64,000 bases of DNA from Oscillospiraceae bacterium (GTDB lineage: Bacteria > Bacillota > Clostridia > Oscillospirales > Oscillospiraceae). The stretch is from the NCBI GenBank assembly GCA_015067565.1, contig SVMF01000001.1:117062-181061 (forward strand). The letters are read 5' to 3'. The notes under the pieces are model-generated. The model did no database searches. It was not told the origin of the DNA and saw nothing but the letters and a program-made list of their open reading frames with translations. A program made the position numbers and the translations under genes. Below are positions 1 through 8,200 of the stretch, piece by piece (the stretch's first letter is position 1; the number at the start of each line of letters is the position of its first letter).

Positions 1-282
1 CTCACGGATGATATTTTCCTGCTCCAGGTACAGCTTGTCCTGCACCGACATTCCGCCTGCGGTATACTGGCTAGCCGTAGCAAGGGAAAACAGCAGGCTA
101 CTGCGCGCACCGGCATACTCTCCGCATTCTTCAATGAATGCCGAGGAAAAACCGCTGCGCTCTGCCACTTGGTTGACGATCTCGCTATCATAGAACGCAT
201 AGCCCAGAAGCTCGGCAACACGCTTGCCGATTGTTCTGCCGCCGCTGCCGAATTCACGGCTGATTGTAATCACATTTTTCAT
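1..282 (-). CDS. Cytidylate-kinase-like protein, N-terminal part
   Basis: This is the first 94 codons of a gene that runs off the left edge. The translation begins MKNVITISREFGSGGRTIGK, which holds the glycine-rich P-loop (REFGSGGRTIGKRVAE) typical of the cytidylate-kinase-like family (Cytidylate_kin2). Members bind a nucleotide and are thought to phosphorylate CMP or a related nucleoside monophosphate, but the specificity of this subfamily is not settled. The ATG at 280-282 is preceded by a strong Shine-Dalgarno sequence, AAGGAGG, near 290-296. The gene lies just downstream of murI on the same strand, with 11 bases between the murI stop and this start, so it probably belongs to the same operon. 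The C-terminal half is outside the window. Confidence 0.8.
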   Translation of the reverse strand, partial: MKNVITISREFGSGGRTIGKRVAELLGYAFYDSEIVNQVAERSGFSSAFIEECGEYAGARSSLLFSLATASQYTAGGMSVQDKLYLEQENIIRE

Positions 283-293
283 GATAACCCTCC

Positions 294-1052
294 TTAGCAG
301 TTCATATTCAACAACGTTTCCGACAATTTTGCCATCGGCTCAAGACTGTTGGTCAAAAGCAACGTCCCCTCACCCTCACGCAAAAGGCCTGCATGAGAAA
401 TACGGCGCTGGGTCTCTTTCGCCGTTCCCTCTGCGCCGTCGAAGATCTGCACATTCTCTCCAACAACCGCACGGATCGCCTTTTTCAGGAACGGATAGTG
501 TGTACAGCCGAGCACGATCGCATCCATGCCGCTTTCCAACGCCGGCATAAGTCCCTTGGCAATGGCACTACGGGCATCTTCAGAGTCCAGCTCTCCCCGT
601 TCGACAAAGGAAACCAGCTCAGGACACGGACATCTAATAATGTGGCAACTCCGACCGCAAAGCCGCATCAGCTCCTCAAACTTGCGCTCACGGAGCGTCG
701 TCTCCGTCGCCATGACAGCAATGCGCCCCTCAGGAAACCGTTCGACCGCAGGCTTGAGCGCCGGCTCAATGCCGATGATAATGTGCTGCGGATACATCTC
801 ACGCAGTTCCTGCGCAGCAACGCTGGTCGCCGTATTGCAGGCAATCACCAAGGCCTTTGCCTCGTCAAGCAGTCGCTGTGCATGGCGGATCGTCAGTTCC
901 CGAATCTCCTCATAAGGCCGAGAGCCGTATGGCGCATTCTCAGAATCACCAAAATACACAAAATTCTCCGCAGGCATGGACTTCCTCAGTGCTCGCAAAA
1001 CACTGACGCCCCCCACACCGGAGTCAAAAACCGCAATGGGTCTGTTCATCAT
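294..1052 (-). CDS. murI: Glutamate racemase
   Basis: Glutamate racemase converts L-glutamate to D-glutamate for peptidoglycan synthesis in the cytoplasm. The protein starts MMNRPIAVFDSGVGGVSVLR, the DSGVGG motif supplying the catalytic-site aspartate. It contains VIACNTATS with the first catalytic cysteine near residue 70, and VLGCTHYPFLKKAI with the second cysteine and its partner histidine near residue 180. The length of about 252 residues matches the family. Longer starts are open upstream, but GAAGG lies six bases before the ATG at 1050-1052, which is one base after the stop of the preceding lipoprotein gene, so I prefer that start. The gene is probably translated in the same transcript as the lipoprotein gene and the kinase-like gene downstream. 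Confidence 0.95.
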   Translation of the reverse strand: MMNRPIAVFDSGVGGVSVLRALRKSMPAENFVYFGDSENAPYGSRPYEEIRELTIRHAQRLLDEAKALVIACNTATSVAAQELREMYPQHIIIGIEPALKPAVERFPEGRIAVMATETTLRERKFEELMRLCGRSCHIIRCPCPELVSFVERGELDSEDARSAIAKGLMPALESGMDAIVLGCTHYPFLKKAIRAVVGENVQIFDGAEGTAKETQRRISHAGLLREGEGTLLLTNSLEPMAKLSETLLNMNC

Positions 1053-1053
1053 T

Positions 1054-1821
1054 TCAGCCTTCATACGGATAGACATAGGCAATATAAGACGAAATATCTT
1101 GGCTGCTCAGGCCTTCGGGCAGCTTGTCGCTTGAGAGAATAAACTCCTTCGTCGAGGCGCTGAAGATGTCACTGAGCACCGCGATCGGCTCATTATCCAA
1201 GTCGTAAAGCACCACAGCTGCAACCAGGAGGCCTTCCGGATCCTCCTCGGATTGATACATTCCGTAAATCTCCACGCCAAAGGCAGAATCGCGTACCTGA
1301 ACATCCTCGACAGGATATCTCACAATGTGGTTGGCCCGTTCGATATTCGGCTGCATCTGCACCGTTAGCTCGGCATTCTCATTCAAATCGGCTTGCACCT
1401 GCTCAAAATAGTAGCCGGTCTCGCCCGGTTCGATGCTCACAGGATAGCAGACTGCATCCGTCAGTGTCATAAGATGCTCACCGTCAGCAAAGACATCAAT
1501 ATTGCTGTAAGAAAGGCAGATCTCCTCTTGGCTGACATTTCGGAAGCCGACAAGCACATCCATCCAGATATTTCCCACATTGTCCCGCCGTGTCTTGGCA
1601 GAAGAATATACAAGCTCAATATACTCGATCGGCTCCTGGGGCTGAGTTTCCTCGGGAATCTCGGGTAATATCGTCGGCTGCGTCATTGACTCCTCGCTCG
1701 GCTGCATGTGCTGCGTCGTCTCAGGCTCGTAAGTAATCACATCCACATCCGTCTGCGCATCACAGGCAAAAAGGCCCAAGCACAGCACGCATGCCAGAAA
1801 CAATCCGATCCGTTTTTTCAT
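1054..1821 (-). CDS. Predicted lipoprotein of unknown function
   Basis: The mature part has no family that I recognise. The N-terminus is a lipoprotein signal: MKKRIGLFLACVLCLGLFAC, with lipidation expected at the LFAC cysteine near residue 20. An acidic, Pro/Thr/Glu-rich linker (residues about 25-65) follows, then a folded domain with alternating beta-like segments. It is probably anchored on the outer face of the membrane. The ORF is open 29 codons further upstream, but AAAGGAG lies just before the ATG at 1819-1821 and the signal peptide starts there. It is the first gene of the lipoprotein-murI-kinase group on the minus strand and stands back to back with the infC promoter. Confidence 0.7.
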   Translation of the reverse strand: MKKRIGLFLACVLCLGLFACDAQTDVDVITYEPETTQHMQPSEESMTQPTILPEIPEETQPQEPIEYIELVYSSAKTRRDNVGNIWMDVLVGFRNVSQEEICLSYSNIDVFADGEHLMTLTDAVCYPVSIEPGETGYYFEQVQADLNENAELTVQMQPNIERANHIVRYPVEDVQVRDSAFGVEIYGMYQSEEDPEGLLVAAVVLYDLDNEPIAVLSDIFSASTKEFILSSDKLPEGLSSQDISSYIAYVYPYEG

Positions 1822-1901
1822 CTGTATCTCCTTTCGAATCTTTTCTTTTATTATAGCAGAAAATCCTTCAAATGAAAAGAAAAAAAGTTTGAAAATAATG
1901 C

Positions 1902-1930
1902 TTGACAATCATCCCTTCAGGTGCTATAAT
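1902..1930 (+). promoter_or_regulatory. Sigma-A-type promoter of infC-rpmI-rplT
   Basis: A consensus TTGACA at 1902-1907 and TATAAT at 1925-1930 are separated by exactly 17 bases. It points to infC, about 155 bases downstream, leaving a long leader that contains an attenuator-like hairpin. Confidence 0.9.
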
Positions 1931-2030
1931 GACTTGGCAAATGAAGAAGGTCGGCAGCACCGTCCTCACCTCCAGCGAAGCGAAGAGGTTGAATATCCTA
2001 CAATATCGCACATAAAGTGCGTTTGTTTGA

Positions 2031-2060
2031 TGCGGGTGCTGTTGGCATCCGCAATTTTTT
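2031..2060 (+). terminator. Leader attenuator hairpin upstream of infC
   Basis: The sequence TGCGGGTGC, a five-base loop and GCATCCGCA form a nine-base-pair stem with one G-U pair, followed by six T residues, the form of an intrinsic terminator. It lies in the leader before infC. In Firmicutes such leaders of infC-rpmI-rplT are usually controlled by ribosomal protein L20 through terminator/antiterminator switching. The upstream GC-rich leader (about 1940-2000) could carry the L20-binding antiterminator, but I have not folded it. Confidence 0.7.
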
Positions 2061-2086
2061 GTCTTTGAAAATGGAGGTGCTTTCCC

Positions 2087-2605
2087 ATCAGCAAATTAGA
2101 TCATCAGCTCAACGAGGAAATTCGGGACAAAGAAGTTCGCTTGATTGGTGCGGACGGAGTCATGGTAGGAATCGTTACATCCGAGGCTGCATTGGCTATG
2201 GCTGAGGAGAATGAGCTTGACCTGGTCAAGATCTCTCCGAACGCTGTTCCCCCTGTTTGCAAGATCATGGATTACGGCAAGTTCCGCTTTGACCAGCTCA
2301 AGAAAGAGAAAGAAGCCAAGAAAAATCAGCGTGTTGTCGAGATCAAGGAGATCCGCATGTCTCCCGGCATCGACACAAATGACCTGAATACCAAGATGCG
2401 TAACGCCTGCAAGTTCCTGACCGACGGCAACCGAGTCAAGGTCACGGTTCGTTTCCGCGGTCGTGAGATGGCGCACACGGAGATCGGCGAGCAGCTTTTG
2501 ATCCGATTCGCAGATGGCTGTGCCGAAGTTTCCAACCTTGACAAAAAACCAAAGCTTGAGGGCAGAAATATGTCAATCTTCCTGTCCCCGAAGACTGCAA
2601 AATAA
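2087..2605 (+). CDS. infC: Translation initiation factor IF-3, AUC start
   Basis: IF-3 binds the 30S subunit, prevents premature joining of 50S and proofreads the initiator tRNA and start codon. The conserved N-terminal stretch NEEIRDKEVRLIGADG begins upstream of the first ATG/GTG/TTG in this frame. The only codon with a properly placed Shine-Dalgarno (GGAGG at 2073-2077) is ATC at 2087-2089, giving 172 residues, the normal family length. An AUU/AUC start is a known peculiarity of infC that lets IF-3 repress its own synthesis by rejecting non-canonical starts. The C-terminal domain carries the expected KIMDYGKFRFDQLKKEKEAK linker. It is the first gene of the operon with rpmI and rplT. Confidence 0.95.
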   Translation: MSKLDHQLNEEIRDKEVRLIGADGVMVGIVTSEAALAMAEENELDLVKISPNAVPPVCKIMDYGKFRFDQLKKEKEAKKNQRVVEIKEIRMSPGIDTNDLNTKMRNACKFLTDGNRVKVTVRFRGREMAHTEIGEQLLIRFADGCAEVSNLDKKPKLEGRNMSIFLSPKTAK

Positions 2606-2623
2606 TTACAAAGGAGAATACAC

Positions 2624-2821
2624 ATGCCGAAACTGAAGACCCACAGTGGTGCAAAGAAGAGATTCAATCTCACCAAGACCGGAAAAGTTAAGAGAGCTCA
2701 CGCTTTCAAGAGCCATATCCTCACCAAGAAGGACACCAAGCGCGGCCGTCGTCTGAGAAGCACGACTTACGCTGATGTCACCAACGTCGAGACCATCAAA
2801 AAGATGATCCCGTACAAATAA
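2624..2821 (+). CDS. rpmI: 50S ribosomal protein L35
   Basis: This is a 65-residue, very basic protein beginning [20 protein letters not shown], diagnostic of L35, a structural protein of the large ribosomal subunit. Its length matches the family. An AAGGAG Shine-Dalgarno precedes the ATG. It sits between infC and rplT, 18 bases after infC and 21 bases before rplT, the conserved bacterial gene order. Confidence 0.97.
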   Translation: MPKLKTHSGAKKRFNLTKTGKVKRAHAFKSHILTKKDTKRGRRLRSTTYADVTNVETIKKMIPYK

Positions 2822-2842
2822 TCGGATAGGAGGATATAAGAA

Positions 2843-3196
2843 ATGGCAAGAGTGAAAGGCGCGATGATGACGCGCAAGAGAAGAAATAAGGTTCTGAAGC
2901 TGGCTAAGTCCTACTGGGGCTCCAAGTCCACCCACTTCAAGATGGCTAAGCAGGCTGTCAAGAAGTCCGCTGTTTACGCATATGTTGGCCGTAAGCACAA
3001 GAAGCGCGACTTCCGCCGTCTGTGGATCGCTCGTATCAGCGCCGCTGTTAAGCCCTATGGTCTGAACTACTCCCGTTTCATGAACGGTTTGAAGAAGGCT
3101 AACATCGACCTGAACCGTAAGGCTCTGTCCGAGATGGCTATCAATGACGCAGCTGCATTCGCAGCACTCGTCGAGACCGCTAAGAAGGCTATCTAA
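2843..3196 (+). CDS. rplT: 50S ribosomal protein L20
   Basis: The 117-residue protein begins [20 protein letters not shown] and contains [15 protein letters not shown] and [20 protein letters not shown], all hallmarks of L20. L20 binds 23S rRNA early in large-subunit assembly and in many bacteria represses its own operon by binding the mRNA leader. A strong AGGAGG lies before the ATG. It is the last gene of the operon, followed by an intrinsic terminator. Confidence 0.97.
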   Translation: MARVKGAMMTRKRRNKVLKLAKSYWGSKSTHFKMAKQAVKKSAVYAYVGRKHKKRDFRRLWIARISAAVKPYGLNYSRFMNGLKKANIDLNRKALSEMAINDAAAFAALVETAKKAI

Positions 3197-3204
3197 TTTA
3201 GAAC

Positions 3205-3246
3205 AAAACCGTGTCTGTGCAAATTGCGCAGACACGGTTTTTTATT
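3205..3246 (+). terminator. Intrinsic terminator after rplT
   Basis: AAAACCGTGTCTG and CAGACACGGTTTT form a perfect stem of about 13 base pairs around a short loop and end in a T-rich run. It closes the infC-rpmI-rplT operon nine bases after the rplT stop. Confidence 0.9.
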
Positions 3247-3290
3247 CTTCCCGTGACAATTCATCCGTTTCATTTGTCTTGTAGACAGAC

Positions 3291-3325
3291 TGAGAAGAAC
3301 GACCCAAGACGGGTCGTTCTTCTTT
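3291..3325. terminator. Bidirectional terminator between rplT and the DUF1508 gene
   Basis: AGAAGAACGACCC, a five-base loop, and GGGTCGTTCTTCT form a perfect 13-base-pair stem. The plus-strand side ends in TTCTTCTTTT. It sits just beyond the stop of the convergent DUF1508 gene and probably ends transcription from both sides. Confidence 0.75.
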
Positions 3326-3332
3326 TACATAA

Positions 3333-3701
3333 TTACTCCTCGATAACAGCAGCGTCGACAGCATTCTTGCGGACGGACTCAACGCCGTTCTTGCAGGAAG
3401 CCATGGCCTTGTAGCCTTCGCTGACGGCGATGATCTGGCCGTTTCTTGCCTTCAGGCGGAAGCGGAACTCGCCTGCCTTGTCAGTGTAGATCTCGAACTT
3501 CGGGTTCTTCTCGGTCTCGAAGCCCTCAACCGTCTGATCCTCGAGTGCTGCGATCGGAGCATTCTTTGCAACGCTCTCGATGCCGTTGCGGCAAGCAGCT
3601 TCGCTCTCGTAAATCTCGGAGGTAGCGATGACTTCACCGTTGGTGGCCTTCAGATCGAATTTGATGCCGGTATTGGTCTTACGAATAACAAATTTTCCCA
3701 T
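3333..3701 (-). CDS. DUF1508 (YegP-like) protein with two repeats
   Basis: The 122-residue protein consists of two copies of the DUF1508 (YegP) motif. The first starts GKFVIRKTNTGIKFDLKATN (residues 2-48) and the second KFEIYTDKAGEFRFRLKARN (about 67-113). Each has the pattern F-x-L-K-A-x-N-G-x-x-I-A-x-S-E followed by a helix with C-x-N-G-I/V-E-S-V. The biochemical role of this family is not established. It follows the 72-residue gene by 29 bases on the same strand and probably shares its promoter. A GGAG Shine-Dalgarno precedes the ATG. Confidence 0.85.
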   Translation of the reverse strand: MGKFVIRKTNTGIKFDLKATNGEVIATSEIYESEAACRNGIESVAKNAPIAALEDQTVEGFETEKNPKFEIYTDKAGEFRFRLKARNGQIIAVSEGYKAMASCKNGVESVRKNAVDAAVIEE

Positions 3702-3730
3702 AATTGTATCTCCTTTACAAAAATAAATTT

Positions 3731-3949
3731 TCAGAAAATATCCTTCAGCTTACCGACGATCCCGGAAAGCTTATCAGCGGTCAATGCAGCCTTTACACCG
3801 TCGATCACCTTATCGGCAACGCCGTCGGGAATGTCCACACCGAGCAGCTTCTCGATGGTCTTTTCAGGATCCTTGGTAAAATCCTTTGCCAAAGAGGGAT
3901 CCCCTTTGATCTTATCAACGATCTCTGTGATCTTTCCTTTGATGTCCAT
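3731..3949 (-). CDS. Small helical protein, unknown function
   Basis: This 72-residue, lysine- and aspartate-rich protein begins MDIKGKITEIVDKIKGDPSL and is predicted by eye to be almost wholly helical, with the pattern D-P-E-K-T-I-E-K-L-L-G-V-D-I-P and a C-terminal DKLSGIVGKLKDIF. I do not recognise a named family. It has an excellent Shine-Dalgarno (AAAGGAGATACA before ATG) and a consensus promoter upstream, so it is real and probably well expressed, together with the DUF1508 gene. No signal peptide or membrane segment is visible. Confidence 0.65.
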   Translation of the reverse strand: MDIKGKITEIVDKIKGDPSLAKDFTKDPEKTIEKLLGVDIPDGVADKVIDGVKAALTADKLSGIVGKLKDIF

Positions 3950-3988
3950 TGTATCTCCTTTCCGTCCCGAAGACTGGTTGGTATGAAT

Positions 3989-4017
3989 ATTATATAATCT
4001 TACTCTCCATTTTTCAA
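3989..4017 (-). promoter_or_regulatory. Sigma-A-type promoter of the 72-aa/DUF1508 pair
   Basis: Read on the minus strand, TTGAAA (4017-4012) and TATAAT (3994-3989) are separated by 17 bases, about 40 bases upstream of the 72-residue gene's start. Confidence 0.75.
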
Positions 4018-4129
4018 CAGTTTTTTGTGATTTGTGATAAAAAAAGTATTTGCGTCATTTGTCGGAACGCTGTAGCTCCTCCCGGCATAGGCTGAAACGA
4101 GGTAAGACCTCAAAAAGGAGGAATCGATC

Positions 4130-4591
4130 TTGGAACTGAGAAAGCAGCCAATGACAAATCTGTCAGATGAGCGGAGCGGAATACTACCTGCAAACGCGCC
4201 CCTGGCGACCCCCTTCGTCCCCTTCCAGCGTAACAATCCCAGAACCTATCCGGCAGCACAGGGCGCAGTCAAAGGAACTCTCTTCCCCGGCCTTGATCTT
4301 CCGTATATGGGGATGGTGAACGCCGGCTCCCTCAACAAAACTCATCTGCAGGAACTGCAGGCCTTGTCCTTTGCCCTGACCGAGCTTGGCGAATATCTCG
4401 ACACACACGGCGATGATCAAGATGCCTTTGAGCTATTTCAATCCTATGCGGCGCTTTACAAAAAAGGTCGTGAGGAGTACGAAAAGATGCATAGGCCGCT
4501 CACCCAGCGTGCATCCGCCATGTCAAACCGCTACAACTGGATGAATGACCCTTGGCCGTGGGAATACGCCGCCAATAAGGAGGAGGGTTGA
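4130..4591 (+). CDS. Fused CotJA-CotJB spore coat protein
   Basis: The 153-residue protein joins two spore-coat polypeptides that are usually separate. Residues about 18-65 match CotJA (PRTYPAAQGAVKGTLFPGLDLPY). Residues about 72-148 match CotJB, with LQALSFALTELGEYLDTH and the terminal signature YNWMNDPWPWEY. Both are minor components of the inner spore coat made in the mother cell with CotJC. The start is TTG at 4130, eight bases after GGAGG; no better start is open. The cotJC start codon follows two bases after its stop, the normal cotJ order. The fusion has no frameshift and could be native. Regulation is probably by a sporulation sigma factor, but I could not identify the promoter with confidence. 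Confidence 0.85.
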   Translation: MELRKQPMTNLSDERSGILPANAPLATPFVPFQRNNPRTYPAAQGAVKGTLFPGLDLPYMGMVNAGSLNKTHLQELQALSFALTELGEYLDTHGDDQDAFELFQSYAALYKKGREEYEKMHRPLTQRASAMSNRYNWMNDPWPWEYAANKEEG

Positions 4592-4593
4592 GT

Positions 4594-4623
4594 ATGTTTG
4601 TGTATGAAAAGAAGCTTCAGTAA
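4594..4623 (+). pseudogene. cotJC: 5' remnant of cotJC (codons 1-9)
   Basis: The first nine codons, MFVYEKKLQ, match the conserved N-terminus of CotJC, the manganese-catalase-like coat protein, and are preceded by GGAGGG two bases after the cotJA-cotJB fusion. Homology then ends: a TAA arises at the junction and the next bases read as a serine recombinase on the opposite strand. A later internal piece of cotJC lies at 54988. This is the left edge of the biosynthetic island. Confidence 0.85.
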
Positions 4624-4861
4624 AAGCATTTCTCTTTTCAAGGGATGTACCGCTGAGACCTTCATCCGCAAAGATGCCCACATTGCTCCAATTCGGATGC
4701 TTTTTGAAAAGACTTGCAAAGAACCTCTCTTGGGATGCAAGCGAGTTCTTTTGGTCTGTATCATCAGTAGATACACGGCAATAGGCACAGACATTATGTA
4801 TTTCGTTATCTTGGGTTTTTAGTAGTCTTTGCTTTGGTTGTCTGACTTCTGTTGTTGCCAT
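4621..4861 (-). pseudogene. Truncated serine recombinase (N-terminal domain only)
   Basis: About 80 residues of a resolvase/invertase-type catalytic domain are readable, including VCAYCRVSTDDTDQKNSLASQ with the catalytic serine, and FADEGLSGTSLEKRNAF. At that point the reading frame runs into the antisense of cotJC codons 9-1 and the rest of the catalytic domain and the DNA-binding recombinase domain are missing. The related intact recombinase at 53409 shows what has been lost (about 440 residues). The start at 4861 overlaps the end of the upstream 107-residue gene. The fragment cannot be an active recombinase by itself. It marks the left end of the island. Confidence 0.85.
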
Positions 4862-5129
4862 TTTGCACTTCCTCCTTGTGTGGTAAACCTACCACATCTC
4901 TTATGTACTGTACCAGTTCAAAAACGAGTTTATCTTCTTCGCTTTTTGTCCTAAACAGTGCATCGGGATTCGTTATCACTGACAAATTCGCCTCGCTATG
5001 TAGTTTTACATAGTCATTGTATGAGGCGACAAAGAATTGTATTAACTTCTCTCTGTCATGCAGAAAGGCGGCCGCCTCTCTGCATTGCTCTGGTGTGATG
5101 TAGGTCTGAAAACTTAAAAATTTACTCAT
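4806..5129 (-). CDS. Small protein upstream of the truncated recombinase, unknown function
   Basis: This 107-residue protein begins MSKFLSFQTYITPEQCREAA. It is mostly helical, with a basic tail (NRSQTTKAKTTKNPR), and its 3' end overlaps the start of the recombinase fragment by 56 bases, suggesting translational coupling. I do not recognise the family. Small genes directly upstream of large serine recombinases are common in clostridial elements, and the right-hand recombinase also has one (53233-53412), though the two small proteins do not look alike. A GGGAGGG Shine-Dalgarno and a consensus promoter precede it. Confidence 0.6.
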   Translation of the reverse strand: MSKFLSFQTYITPEQCREAAAFLHDREKLIQFFVASYNDYVKLHSEANLSVITNPDALFRTKSEEDKLVFELVQYIRDVVGLPHKEEVQNGNNRSQTTKAKTTKNPR

Positions 5130-5153
5130 ATCATTTTTCCCTCCCTGTGCTAT

Positions 5154-5182
5154 ATTATATCATGCACAATTCTAAACTTCAA
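5154..5182 (-). promoter_or_regulatory. Promoter of the left recombinase operon
   Basis: On the minus strand TTGAAG (5182-5177), a 17-base spacer and TATAAT (5159-5154) lie about 25 bases before the 107-residue gene. The element's left-end genes may still be transcribed although the recombinase is truncated. Confidence 0.65.
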
Positions 5183-5225
5183 TAGGTACAGAGGTATCGG
5201 AAATGATCCCGCTGGTTCCAACGCA

Positions 5226-5268
5226 AATCGCCAACCGTCAAAAATTTGCATTTTGACGATTGGCGATT
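5226..5268 (-). terminator. Long hairpin after the biosynthetic operon
   Basis: AATCGCCAACCGTCAAAA and TTTTGACGATTGGCGATT form an 18-base-pair stem with one mismatch around a seven-base loop. It follows the last PKS stop by about 25 bases; a smaller hairpin (GACGC/GCGTC, about 5273-5287) lies between. No long U-run follows on the minus strand, so termination is likely but not certain. Confidence 0.5.
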
Positions 5269-5292
5269 ATTTGACGCTCTGTGCGTCTGTTA

Positions 5293-8200
5293 TTATACCG
5301 GCTGGAGCATGGTGTCAATATGCGCTGCCATGTCGCTGACCGATGCGTAAGTAAACATATCTGCGGCACTCAGATGGTTGCCATAGCGGCTGTTCAGGGC
5401 CTTCAGAATCTCCATCGACACGATCGAATCGCCGCCCATGGCATTAATGCTGTCGAAGACGTCGATCTCGGCAAGTCCGATCGTTTGTGCATAGAGCTGC
5501 GCGACCTCGCGTTCGCGTTCGGTGAAGCTGCCCGGCTCCTTGCCCAGAAGCAGCACCGAGCGCACCTCACCTGTCGCGGGCTTGCTCTGCTGCGCAGCGC
5601 GCATCTTCGGCCGCAGGGCTTCGCTGAGCGCAATGGGGAAATTCTCGATCTCCTCGGCCAGGAACTCGTCATCCAGCTTACCCGGGATCACGGCCGCGAT
5701 TTCTTCTGACAGGATCGTCTCCAATGCAGCGATTGCACGGTCAGGCGAAAGCGCATGGAAGAAGCTTCTGGCATCGGCCGCATGCAAATCAGCCGCCATG
5801 CCTACCTGCTTCCACGCAGGCCATTTGATGACTGTCGCGGGCAGGCCCAACTTCTGTCTGTAATCGGCAAAAGCGTCGAGGAAGGTATTGGCTGCGACGT
5901 AGTCGCATTGTCCCGCGCCTCCAAAGAGCGTCTGCACCGACGAGAACATCACAAACTGCTTCGGCTGCAAAGGCAGTCGGTGCAGGTTCCATGTGCCGGC
6001 GAGCTTCGGATCCAGGGTGCATCGGAATGCAGCCTCTTCCTTCGTCAGTAGCATTCCCTTGCCGGCCACGCCTGCACAGTGGAAGATGCCGTCCAAACGG
6101 CTTTCCTCCTGCAGGGCACGTCCAAATGCTTCCATCGCCTCGGAATCCGCCACATCGACCGCATGGTAGCACACGCGGCACCGCTGCTTAAGTTCGTTTA
6201 CCGTTTGCAACAGGCGGATATCCTTCGCCTCCACACTCTCTTCATTTGGAAGTGCTCTCCGTCCCAAAAGATGCAGGCAGGCTGCGCCTTTTTCCGCAAG
6301 CCACTTTGCAATCTCCAGGCCAAGTCCTCCGCTACCGCCGGTGATCAGATAGACCCCGTCAGGCTGCGGTGTAAATATGCCATCTTTCTTTTGTGCCACC
6401 TCACGCAATATCGGAAGATAGCAGGTTTCCTCTCGGATCGCCGTTACGCGCTCCGATCTTTGCGCAAAGAGCTCTTGCAGCAGCTTCGGGCTGCACGCAA
6501 CATCCGAATCCACCGCGCGCATCGTCATGCAGCTCAGCTCATCGGGAATACTCTTTGCCATTGCCAAGAAAGCCGCTGTCTCAGGATTCAGCTCCGCTTC
6601 CTTTCCTGTGATGCTCTGCGCATTACGTCCAAGCAGGATCACATCAAAGAAATTTCTCTGCATTCCTGCTGCCTTTGCAAGGCAGAAGGCAGACCCGATG
6701 CTCTCCTGCAAAGTAGCCCTCGGCTCCAGATTCCACGCATGGAGAATTCTATCGCAGCTGAGCTGTGCCAGCTTATCCAACAGCCGTGCATAGCTTTCCG
6801 TATGGCACGAAACGGTGTAGTGCGTATCATCCAGGCAGGCAAATTCCGCACCGGGCGCAACATGGATCAACTCGCAGCCTTGCGCTTGCAAGGCCTCGAC
6901 AAGCGGTGCATTGCCGCCCTTGTGTAGTAACGCGATCTTAGAGCCCGACAGCATCGGCATCTCCTCATCACTGCGTTGCCACGTCACTCGATAGAAGCGG
7001 TTGGCAAAGAAGGATTGATAGTGCTCCACACGCTTGGTGGTATACTCCTCCGCCTGCGCCAGAATATGACCGTCGCAGTCAAACATCTGTACCGCAAAGG
7101 AGAATGTCTCTCTGCCTTGCCCGGGCAGGGGTCTGTAGTAGCAGTAGAAGCTGCGCGGAAGTGTCCGATAGATCGACAGCCTCTTATACTGCAGCGGAAG
7201 GTAGAGATTGGAATGATAATTGAACTGTGCCGCCAAATTGACAGCCACGTCTGCCAGCGATGGATGGTAAATGTATTGCTGCAGATCGCCTGCAAAGGCC
7301 TCGGGCAGCTCCAGTTCCAGCAGATATCCGTCCTTGCAGGCATGGAGCGTCTTACAGCAGCTCCAGCGCGGGCCCACAGCGGTCTCACCATCATTTTGTG
7401 TCAGGTCGATATGGTACTCCTCACCACATTGCGACAGAAGATCGGCAACAGGAGCATCCTGCGGCTGCTGCGTAATGCAGCGGAAACGACCCTCACAATG
7501 TGTAAGCCAATGGCCATCATTGAGGCTGATTACCTTGAAATAGCCTTCCTCACGATTGATCTTGAGCTGCACCTGCGGACTTTCCTCACCGATGACCAAC
7601 GGTGTCAGGAAGGTCAGCGTGTCGATACAAATCGCGCTGCCATATTGCTTGCGGCAGAGTCTCGTCATGGTATCAATGTATACCGTGCCGGGGACGATAT
7701 GATTGCCTGCGATCTTGTGCTCCTGCAACACCCAATCGTTCAGACTGAAGCGCAGCGCATAGATCTCCAACTCTTCAGAAACGGCAAGACAGCGGTCAAC
7801 ATGCACGCTGATGGGATCTGCCTCGCGCTGTGCCTCTGGCGCCTGCTTTGGATCAGCCCAACAAAGGATGCGTTCAAAATGGTAGGTGGGCAAACTGATG
7901 CGCTTACCGCTACCTGCAGGATAGACACGATCCCAAGCCACACTCGCACCAAGCGTATAATTCCTGCACAGCAGCTGCAGATCATCGCCCGCCTGCTCAG
8001 CCTGCATGGTATAAGCCAGCGCCTGTGCCTCGGTCAACTCCCCTTCTGCGTAGCTGCTGCGACCCTCAGCCACAATTCTGTGGCTGCCGCAATAGATACC
8101 ATCAGATTCCGATCCCTTTAGATCGCATGAGAGTAAAAGCTCGATCTTCTTGCAAAGCTGCTCGGTAGAGTCTGCCAAAACGGCTGCTCTGTAGGCATAG

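Noticed and set aside
4020..4130. SigE/SigK-type promoter before the cotJ locus
   Set aside because: A CATAGGCT-like -10 is present near 4086, but no -35 at suitable spacing was found.
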